A stretch of DNA of 64,000 nt from Verrucomicrobiota bacterium (GTDB taxonomy: Bacteria; Verrucomicrobiota; Verrucomicrobiia; Limisphaerales; JAHDYP01): the NCBI GenBank assembly GCA_023383055.1, contig JAHDYP010000004.1:39721-103720 (forward strand), written 5' to 3'. Positions 57,137-64,000 of this stretch are shown here, piece by piece. The notes beneath the pieces were generated by a model. The model had not been told where the DNA came from, made no database searches, and saw only the letters and a program-made list of their open reading frames with translations. Position 1 is the first letter of the stretch, and each line of letters starts with the position of its first letter. The position numbers were made by a program, and so were the translations under genes.

Positions 57137-57433
57137 ATGACACGACACTGCTGGCAGTGTGGCATGGAATGGACCTTATCCGGGCAGCCCGGCCGAAGCG
57201 AAAGCTGCCTGCGTTGCCGGTCGGATCTCCGGGTCTGCCTCAATTGTCTGAGCTACGACCCGCGCTCGGCCTATCAATGCCGTGACCGGCGCGCCGATCC
57301 GGTCGCGGAAAAGCATCTCGGCAATTACTGCGAGTATTTCGAGTTCATCCGCCGCGTCTACGTCCCGCCCGCGCAGGGTAATCCGCGAGAATCTTCCGCC
57401 CGGGATACGCTCAAGAAGTTGCTCGGCGACTGA
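57137..57433 (+). CDS. 98-aa cysteine-rich zinc-ribbon-like protein
   Basis: MTRHCWQCGMEWTLSGQPGRSESCLRCRSDLRVCLNCLSYDPRSAYQCRDRRADPVAEKHLGNYCEYFEF: spaced CxxC pairs. Confidence 0.75.
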   Translation: MTRHCWQCGMEWTLSGQPGRSESCLRCRSDLRVCLNCLSYDPRSAYQCRDRRADPVAEKHLGNYCEYFEFIRRVYVPPAQGNPRESSARDTLKKLLGD

Positions 57434-57549
57434 TGCCCGATTTCCCCTTGTCAGCATCTGGCGTGGTTCCTACAGTCACCCTGTGTCGGAAAGTGAATCG
57501 AGCCAACTTTGGCCGTGCAGGTCGTATAACCCCTTTCTCCCGCCGTCGT

Positions 57550-58197
57550 ATGATCGAACTGATTCAATTCCCTTGGAGCCCTTTCTGTATCGTGGCTCGT
57601 CGCATCCTCGATTACGCCCGCGCCCGCTACAAGATGGTCAATATCCCCAATGACGATCGTTCCCTGGTCTGGCGGCTCACGCGCGCCCGGTACTACCAGG
57701 TCCCCATCATCAGGGATGGCAAACAGGTGATCTTCGAGTTGGGCGACGAGACCCAGGTGGTGGCCAAGTACCTCGACGGCAAATTCCAGCTGGGGCTCTT
57801 TCCCCACAAGCTCGACGGCGTCCAGCGCATCATTTGGCGCTACATCGAAAACGAAGTCGAAGGCTTCGGGTTCAAACTGAACGACATTCACTGGCAGGAG
57901 TTCGTGCCGAAAGCCGGCGCCGCCGGATTCGTCCGCCATAAGGAACGGAAGTTCGGCCGCGGCTGTCTCGACCAGTGGCGCGAACAACAACCCCAACTGC
58001 TGGCCGGTTTGACGCGCGCCCTGATCCCCTTCGAGGAGATGCTCCTCGCCCATCCCTTCCTCCTCGAAGATCGCCCGCGCTTCCTGGATTTCGACCTCTA
58101 CGGCATCCTGGGCAATTTCCTCTACTCCGGCCATTACGAGTTGCCGGCCGAACATACCCGGCTCGGCGAATGGTATGCCCGCATGGATCGCATTTAA
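57550..58197 (+). CDS. Glutathione S-transferase-like protein
   Basis: MIELIQFPWSPFCIVARRILDYARARYKMVNIPNDDRSLVWRLTRARYYQVPIIRDGKQVIFELGDE (thioredoxin/GST-like N-terminus). Confidence 0.6.
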   Translation: MIELIQFPWSPFCIVARRILDYARARYKMVNIPNDDRSLVWRLTRARYYQVPIIRDGKQVIFELGDETQVVAKYLDGKFQLGLFPHKLDGVQRIIWRYIENEVEGFGFKLNDIHWQEFVPKAGAAGFVRHKERKFGRGCLDQWREQQPQLLAGLTRALIPFEEMLLAHPFLLEDRPRFLDFDLYGILGNFLYSGHYELPAEHTRLGEWYARMDRI

Positions 58198-58207
58198 CTT
58201 TAACTCC

Positions 58208-59515
58208 GTGAAGAATTACATCCTCGACACCAACGTCCTCCTCCACGACCCCAACTCCCTCCTCAGCTTCCAGGATAATCACGTCCTGATCCCGATCGAA
58301 GTCATCGAAGAAATCGACCGCTTCAAACGCGAATCGACCGAGCGCGGCCAGAATGCCCGGTCGGTCTCGCGCATGCTCGACGGTCTGCGCGAGCAGGGAC
58401 GGCTCAGTGAAGGAGTCCTGTTGCCCAATGGCGGACGACTCCGGATTGTCTTCCACAACCGTAACGGGAACGGTCATGTCACCATCGGCGATAACACCGT
58501 GGACGGGCGCATTGTCGGCGTGGCCCGCGATATCCAGATGGAGCACCCCGACCAATCGACCATCCTCGTCACCAAAGACATCAACCTCCGCATCAAAGCC
58601 GATGCCCTGGGTCTTCAAGCCGAGGATTACGAGACCGATCATGTCCTGATCAAGGACCTCTATACCGGGATGTTCGAACGCCTCACCAGCGCCGAGCAGA
58701 TGGCCGGGTTCCGCGCCGCCAACGGCATGGAACTGCTGAACGGCGCCACCCATTCCCCGAACGAATACTGCACGCTCATCGAGGAAACCAACCTCAAGCG
58801 CACCCTGCTCGCCAAGGTCGACCTGGCCGGCACCCGGCTGGTGCCGATCACCGACGCCCGCGAAGGAGTCTGGGGCATCAAACCCCGAAACCGCGAACAG
58901 CATTTCGCCTTCGATGCCCTGCTCGACGACCGCATCAAACTGGTCACCCTCATGGGCAAGGCCGGCACCGGCAAAACTCTCCTTGCCATGGCCGCCGGCC
59001 TCCGCAAAACCATCCAGGACCGCGAATACCGCCGCCTCGTCGTCGCCCGTCCCACCATCTCCATGGGCCGCGAGCTCGGCTTCCTGCCCGGATCCCTCGA
59101 GGAGAAACTCGATCCCTGGATGCAGCCGATCCACGACGCGCTGGAGATGCTCAGCGACCTGAACATGGGCCACGAGCAGCGCCGGGCCAGCGATCTCATG
59201 CGCTCCGGCATGATCGTCGTCGAAGCCCTCAGCTACATCCGCGGCCGCAGCATCGCCAACCAGTTCATGGTCATCGACGAAGCCCAGAACCTCACCCCGC
59301 TCGAAGTCAAAACCATCGTGACCCGGGTCGGCCCGGGGACGAAAATCATCTTTACCGGCGACCCCTATCAGATCGACAACCCCTACGTCGATTCCTCCTC
59401 CAACGGGTTCAATTACGTCGTCAGCCGGTTTCGCACCGAACCGCTCGCCGCCCATATCGAACTCCAAAAAGGCGAACGCTCCGAACTGGCCGAGCGCGCC
59501 GCCAACCTCTTGTAA
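58208..59515 (+). CDS. PIN-PhoH family ATPase (PhoH2/YlaK-like)
   Basis: VKNYILDTNVLLHDPNSLLSFQDNHVLIPIEVIEEIDRFK (PIN); LMGKAGTGKTLLAMAAGL; FMVIDEAQNLTPLEVKTIVTRVGPGTKIIFTGDPYQID. Confidence 0.93.
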   Translation: MKNYILDTNVLLHDPNSLLSFQDNHVLIPIEVIEEIDRFKRESTERGQNARSVSRMLDGLREQGRLSEGVLLPNGGRLRIVFHNRNGNGHVTIGDNTVDGRIVGVARDIQMEHPDQSTILVTKDINLRIKADALGLQAEDYETDHVLIKDLYTGMFERLTSAEQMAGFRAANGMELLNGATHSPNEYCTLIEETNLKRTLLAKVDLAGTRLVPITDAREGVWGIKPRNREQHFAFDALLDDRIKLVTLMGKAGTGKTLLAMAAGLRKTIQDREYRRLVVARPTISMGRELGFLPGSLEEKLDPWMQPIHDALEMLSDLNMGHEQRRASDLMRSGMIVVEALSYIRGRSIANQFMVIDEAQNLTPLEVKTIVTRVGPGTKIIFTGDPYQIDNPYVDSSSNGFNYVVSRFRTEPLAAHIELQKGERSELAERAANLL

Positions 59516-59520
59516 ACCCC

Positions 59521-60621
59521 ATGATCATCGGCGTCCCCAAGGAGATTAAGGACCAGGAATACCGCGTCGCCCTGCTCCCCTCCGCCGCCTACCAACTCGT
59601 CAAACGCGGCCACACGGTGCTCGTCGAACGCAACGCGGGCATCGGCGCCGGCTTTGCCGACGACGATTACGCGCAGGCCGGAGCCACCCTCGCCGCCCAC
59701 CCTGCCGAGGTCTTCGCCCGTGGTGAGCTGATCGTCAAAGTCAAGGAACCGCAACCCTCGGAGTTGCCCCTGCTGCGACGCGGCCAACTGCTCTTCACTT
59801 ACCTCCACCTCGCGGCTAGCAAACCGCTCACCGAGGCACTGCTCGCGTCCGGCGTCACCGCGCTCGCCTACGAAACCATCGAGCTCAACCGCCGGCTCCC
59901 GCTCCTCGAGCCCATGAGCGAAATCGCCGGGCGGATGTCGGTGCTCGTCGGCGGTTATTTCCTGGCAAAACATTTCGGCGGCAGCGGCACGCTCCTGGGT
60001 GGCGTGCCGGGCGTGCTCCCGGGAAAGGTGGTCGTCCTCGGTGGCGGCGTCGCCGGCATTAACGCCGCCCGCATGGCCACCGGCATCGGCGCCGATGTCA
60101 CCATCCTCGAAGTCGATGTCGAAAGAATGCGCTTCCTCGACATCACCCTGCACACCGCGCATACGCTCTACTCGAACGAGGTGCACCTCATGGAACTGCT
60201 CCCGCAGGTGGACCTGCTGATCGGCGCCGTGCTGGTCATGGGCGCCCGGGCCCCGAGATTGATCCGACGCGATATGCTGCGCCGGATGCGACCCGGCAGT
60301 GTGCTGGTGGATATTGCCATCGACCAGGGCGGTTGCGCCGAAACCTCCCGCCCCACCACCCACCACGATCCGGTGTTCGTGGAAGAGGGCGTCACCCATT
60401 ATTGCGTGGCGAACATGCCGGCAGCCTATGCCCGCACCGCCACCCAGGCGCTCGCCAACGTCACCTGCCCCTTCATCGAACTCCTGGCCGACACCGGCCT
60501 CAACGAAGCCTGCCGGCGTCAACCGGCCCTCCTCGGCGGAATCAATCTCCTCGACGGCCGCCTCACTTGCCGCGCGGTCGCTGAAGCCCATAATCTTCCC
60601 TGCTCCGAACCGTTCCAGTAG
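59521..60621 (+). CDS. ald: Alanine dehydrogenase
   Basis: [80 protein letters not shown]. Confidence 0.96.
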   Translation: MIIGVPKEIKDQEYRVALLPSAAYQLVKRGHTVLVERNAGIGAGFADDDYAQAGATLAAHPAEVFARGELIVKVKEPQPSELPLLRRGQLLFTYLHLAASKPLTEALLASGVTALAYETIELNRRLPLLEPMSEIAGRMSVLVGGYFLAKHFGGSGTLLGGVPGVLPGKVVVLGGGVAGINAARMATGIGADVTILEVDVERMRFLDITLHTAHTLYSNEVHLMELLPQVDLLIGAVLVMGARAPRLIRRDMLRRMRPGSVLVDIAIDQGGCAETSRPTTHHDPVFVEEGVTHYCVANMPAAYARTATQALANVTCPFIELLADTGLNEACRRQPALLGGINLLDGRLTCRAVAEAHNLPCSEPFQ

Positions 60622-60700
60622 CTCCAACTCGGCGTCAGGGTGCGGGCTCGTCACCCGGCGGTTGGCGATGCGGGCCTGGCCAGCACGTTCGCGGACCGGC

Positions 60701-63496
60701 TCAAGGAGGGTTGCTCGTCCGCAACCGGTAGTATCGTTCCGGAGCGTCGGTCGCTACCGGCACCGGGCTTCCAACCCCCAGCGTTTGCCAATCCCCTCGA
60801 AGCCCCTCCGCCGACTCGAGCGCAAACCCGGGCGCAGACCAGAAGAGGTGCCATTCCCCGCCGAACGCCAGCCAGCGCAAGCTGGGCAGCGGCTCAGCCT
60901 GGAGCTGCAGATCGAAGCTGGTGTCGGAAGAGGTTGGGTTCTCCTGATGCACCTCCACCGCCAGGACATTCGTTCCGGATCGAAGGTAAGAGCCAGCCAC
61001 ATTCGCTGAGTGAAACTGCGCGCCGTCGTCGTCCGCCAGCGAAGCGGTCGTCAGGTAGTCGACCGGTCCGGGCGGGAGATTACTCGTGAACACCCGCTGG
61101 CCATTCAGGTAGACAATCCCACCGTCGTCCCGCTGGAACTGGATCACCAACCCGCCGTAGGCGGAGGGATCCTCAACCTCAAACGCGTGCCGGAAATAAT
61201 AGGTGATGAATTTGGCGCCCGCGTTTGGGCCGTAGCTGATCACCGTAGCCTCCGGCCGGCCGGCCGAGGCATCGCCATACCCCAACTCCGCTGGGCCCTG
61301 ACTCCAGCCCGTGTCATCAAAGTCCGGCGCCCTCCAGGCCTCCCCCTGGTTCGAACCGTCATCGAGATAAGACCAGACGGAGCCCGCCGGCACCAGGGTC
61401 ACCCGCTCGGGCGTGGGGCCTGGTTTCAGATACCACACCGCGGCCTGGCCCGTCACCTGGCCACCCTCCACCCCGTTAATGCGAATGCGAAGCAGCTCCG
61501 CCTCACCCACCGGCCCGGCCCCCACGTATGCGTGCTTCACAGTCTCACCCGGCGCGAATACGAGGGCCCCCGAAGCGAGCACACCCCCGTCGTTCTCCAG
61601 CGCGTAGTGAACCGTCACCGGGTTGGTGGTGAAGCTGCTCAGCCTAATCGGTATGCCGTCGGCCAGTTGTTCCAGCCGAAACTGGTTTGTGCGAGTGGCA
61701 ATCCCCACCCCCACTGGGGCGTCCGACGGTGTGGTCATGAATGCGGTCAGGCGCCATCCTTCGGTCGCCCCATCCCAAACCGCGTTCTCCGGGTGGTGCG
61801 GGTCTGTTGCGCTCAGCCAGTTGCCACGCAGATCCATCTGGCTCTCGCGGTAGATCCAGTCGGCCCAAGTGTAACCGAATACGTCCCGATAATTGAACAG
61901 CAGATACGAGTTCGTCACCTCCAGATAGCCGTTATACGTCCAGTCGTAGTTGTCACCAAACCGCGCCCCCGAAAGGTTGCCGAGACTCAGACAATGATCC
62001 GCGCGAACGCGGGGCGAATCGCTGCCGGTGCTGTAGCCGGCCTCGATGCCCTGGCCATTGTTCAGGCAGACATTGTCCGCCATCCGCACCACGCGCCCAC
62101 CGCCCGACCACGCAAAAGCCTCATGAAAACAGGACTCCACCCAGCAGCCGCTGACTTCCATCGTGCCGGCACCGCCGCTGCCGTGGTCAATCCCGTCGTC
62201 CTTTGCCCAGCCGATCAACGTGTCGCGAATTTCATGGGTGCCGGTCGTGAAATAAATGGCGTCGTTATCCGCATCGTCAAATGCGGCCGAATCCTCCGGA
62301 AACTCGATCAACGCCGAACGGTAAATGCGCACGGCTCCTCCGTTGTACTCGCCTCCCGTCACGAACCGCTGCACCAGGCAACCGTCAAGCGTCAGTCGCG
62401 CATCCTTCCCATGGCCAAACTGCCCGGCATGCCTCATCGCAAAACAGTTCGTCAGCGCCACCTCCGCCCCGTCGATGAGAAACAACGCTTGCTCCTTCCG
62501 ATGCACCGCATAGCCGGGGTTCTCCTCAAACCAGTCGGCATTGGCCCCGCTGCCGGTGAACATCGCCCCCGACGCCTCCACCCGCGCCCCATCCCCCCGC
62601 ACCAGGAACCCGCCCCATGGCGCCGCCCCCTCTGCTGGCAGGAACACCACCGGACGCTCCAACGTCCCCTCCACCACCATCACTCCGTCAATCACCAGGT
62701 CCGCACCCCCCGCCAACCGGATCACACTCCCCGCCCCCACCCGCAACACACTCCCCGCCGTCACCGTCAGCGTGCCATCCACCGCAATCCGCGAGTCCTC
62801 CGACCAATCCACCGCTCCCGACAATTCGCCGGCGACCGTCGTCCAGGTCGTCACCGACTCGATCGCCACCGTCTTCAACCGCGACAACGCCTCCATCCGC
62901 ACCGCATAGGGCACCGTCTCACCCGCATTCCCCGCCGCCAGGAAACCCGATCCTACACCCCGCCGCATCACGATCGACGGTTGACCTTCGGCCCGCACCG
63001 CCCCGTTCGCCCGCAACGCACCCCCTCCCGTATTCCACAACCGGGCCACCACCGGGATCTCATAACCTGCTGGGAACACCGGCGGCAGCACTACTTCCAA
63101 CTCCCCGCCAGCCAGTTCCTCCGGCGCCGATGGAATCAGCGGATGCGGTGTCCACGCCGGCAACCCCACCTCCGAAGTTCCGCGTTCCATGTCCCTCACG
63201 ATGAATCGAATCTCCCGCTCACTCGCCTCACTCGTCAGCTGATTCGTCGCGAAAAGCGTCAGCTCATAATAATCCGGGGAGTTGATCGTGACGGACTCGT
63301 TCAAGGGCAGCTCGGTCGCGCCCAGCCGCGCCCCGCAATCATAGCCGGCTTCCGGCGTCATGGTGAAGGTCACGGCATCCGTGTACACCGTCTGGTCCGT
63401 GAGCCCATCCACGGTCACTTGGGCCGTGGCCGCAACCGCGGAGACCAGAATTAGGCCAGATATTACCCATCCCTGCCAACTGTACGTGTCGTTCAT
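60701..63496 (-). CDS. Exported protein with right-handed beta-helix-like region and C-terminal carbohydrate-binding-like module
   Basis: 931 aa with signal peptide (VISGLILVSAVAATAQ); LTVTAGSVLRVGAGSVIRLAGGADLVIDGVMVVEGT; WSYLDDGSNQGEAWRAPDFDDTGWSQGPAELGYGD module; ends PERYYRLRTSNPP. Confidence 0.75.
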   Translation of the reverse strand: MNDTYSWQGWVISGLILVSAVAATAQVTVDGLTDQTVYTDAVTFTMTPEAGYDCGARLGATELPLNESVTINSPDYYELTLFATNQLTSEASEREIRFIVRDMERGTSEVGLPAWTPHPLIPSAPEELAGGELEVVLPPVFPAGYEIPVVARLWNTGGGALRANGAVRAEGQPSIVMRRGVGSGFLAAGNAGETVPYAVRMEALSRLKTVAIESVTTWTTVAGELSGAVDWSEDSRIAVDGTLTVTAGSVLRVGAGSVIRLAGGADLVIDGVMVVEGTLERPVVFLPAEGAAPWGGFLVRGDGARVEASGAMFTGSGANADWFEENPGYAVHRKEQALFLIDGAEVALTNCFAMRHAGQFGHGKDARLTLDGCLVQRFVTGGEYNGGAVRIYRSALIEFPEDSAAFDDADNDAIYFTTGTHEIRDTLIGWAKDDGIDHGSGGAGTMEVSGCWVESCFHEAFAWSGGGRVVRMADNVCLNNGQGIEAGYSTGSDSPRVRADHCLSLGNLSGARFGDNYDWTYNGYLEVTNSYLLFNYRDVFGYTWADWIYRESQMDLRGNWLSATDPHHPENAVWDGATEGWRLTAFMTTPSDAPVGVGIATRTNQFRLEQLADGIPIRLSSFTTNPVTVHYALENDGGVLASGALVFAPGETVKHAYVGAGPVGEAELLRIRINGVEGGQVTGQAAVWYLKPGPTPERVTLVPAGSVWSYLDDGSNQGEAWRAPDFDDTGWSQGPAELGYGDASAGRPEATVISYGPNAGAKFITYYFRHAFEVEDPSAYGGLVIQFQRDDGGIVYLNGQRVFTSNLPPGPVDYLTTASLADDDGAQFHSANVAGSYLRSGTNVLAVEVHQENPTSSDTSFDLQLQAEPLPSLRWLAFGGEWHLFWSAPGFALESAEGLRGDWQTLGVGSPVPVATDAPERYYRLRTSNPP

Positions 63497-63683
63497 AGCG
63501 TCAGATGGTCGAGACTACCCCCTTTTCACCATCCTGTCACCGGTACGTGACCGCATCGCTCGCCGCGCGATCAAACCGCAACCAAAGCCCCCGCCGTTCC
63601 TCCTCGTCCACCTGCTTGCCCCTCGACTCCGGCCATCTCCCATCCCAGGCTCGAGGGCGAGCACGATGGAAGAGGCGTACCGG

Positions 63684-63713
63684 AAAAAACGGAGGGGGGC
63701 CTCCGGGCCCCCC
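63684..63713 (-). terminator. Rho-independent-type terminator on the minus strand
   Basis: Minus strand GGGGGGCC-CGGA-GGCCCCCC-TCCG-TTTTTT. Confidence 0.65.
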
Positions 63714-63923
63714 TTGCGGCTTCGCGGGATACCCCGGCAACTGGGCCGGAGGGAAGCCTTTGGCGCCCTTTAAGTGCCATTTCACGATCCCGATGTCAAA
63801 CCCCTTGCTGCCCGCGGCCCGGCTTGGTCGGGACGCTCGCCACCGCGGTTTTTCGGAAGCCAAATCGAGACTTGCATTTGGAAAGCCTTCGCTTAGTTTG
63901 TCGACCTGCTGGATGCACTGGAA

Positions 63924-64000
63924 GCGAGCGTAGCTCAGTCTGGTAGAGCGCAACCTTGCCAAGGTTGATGTCGAGGGTTCGAATCCCTTCGCTCGCTCCA
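63924..64000 (+). tRNA. tRNA-Gly(GCC), CCA encoded
   Basis: gcgagcgtagctcagtctggtagagcgcaaccttgccaaggttgatgtcgagggttcgaatcccttcgctcgctcca; anticodon loop TTGCCAA. Confidence 0.95.

Noticed and set aside
57872-59467. 531-aa - strand ORF
   Set aside because: Antisense to the clear PhoH gene; D/G/E-rich mirror composition.
61010-63454. 814-aa + strand ORF
   Set aside because: Antisense to the exported beta-helix-like protein, which has a signal peptide and shared modules.
63690-63790. Bacterial SRP RNA (ffs) from the GGGCCGGAGGGAAGCC motif
   Set aside because: Superficial resemblance to GGUCCGGAAGGAAGCAGCC, but the conserved AGCAGCC/UCAGG internal-loop sequence is not present.

Overview
This 64 kb high-GC chromosomal window looks like a Verrucomicrobiota-type bacterium (inferred from gene style: H-X9-DG prepilin-like protein, CotH/LTD exported proteins, VCBS/UnbV proteins, heptad intergenic repeats). 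I found no CRISPR array, rRNA operon, prophage or complete transposon. Recognisable content: a truncated TIM-barrel isomerase, SSS symporter and GH27 set; ATP-grasp and chorismate mutase/prephenate dehydrogenase; a pilin-like protein; three tRNAs; an ABC-2 export system; YceI; GH2; an HTH, degenerate PIN-like, PTS-IIA and argS neighbourhood; a coupled condensation-like acyltransferase, lipoprotein hydrolase and ICMT operon; a Mn/Zn/Fe-type ABC importer with a permease-DtxR fusion and a DtxR/MntR regulator; EcsC and TerB/DUF697-like proteins; a duplicated VCBS/UnbV protein with an SSS symporter and a coupled microprotein; a VapBC-like module between inverted REP-like repeats; a sugar-acid cluster (mannonate dehydratase, SDR, URO-D, two Gfo/Idh/MocA) with a long palindrome in its divergent intergenic region; very large exported proteins; and UDG, zinc-ribbon, GST, PhoH and Ald genes. 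The best candidates for under-described biology are the condensation-like operon, the degenerate PIN-like gene coupled to an HTH gene, the recurrent C-terminal tail on exported proteins, the RAYT remnant bounded by a perfect 15-bp inverted repeat, and several dispersed REP-like repeat families. All homology calls come from reading protein motifs, with no database search.
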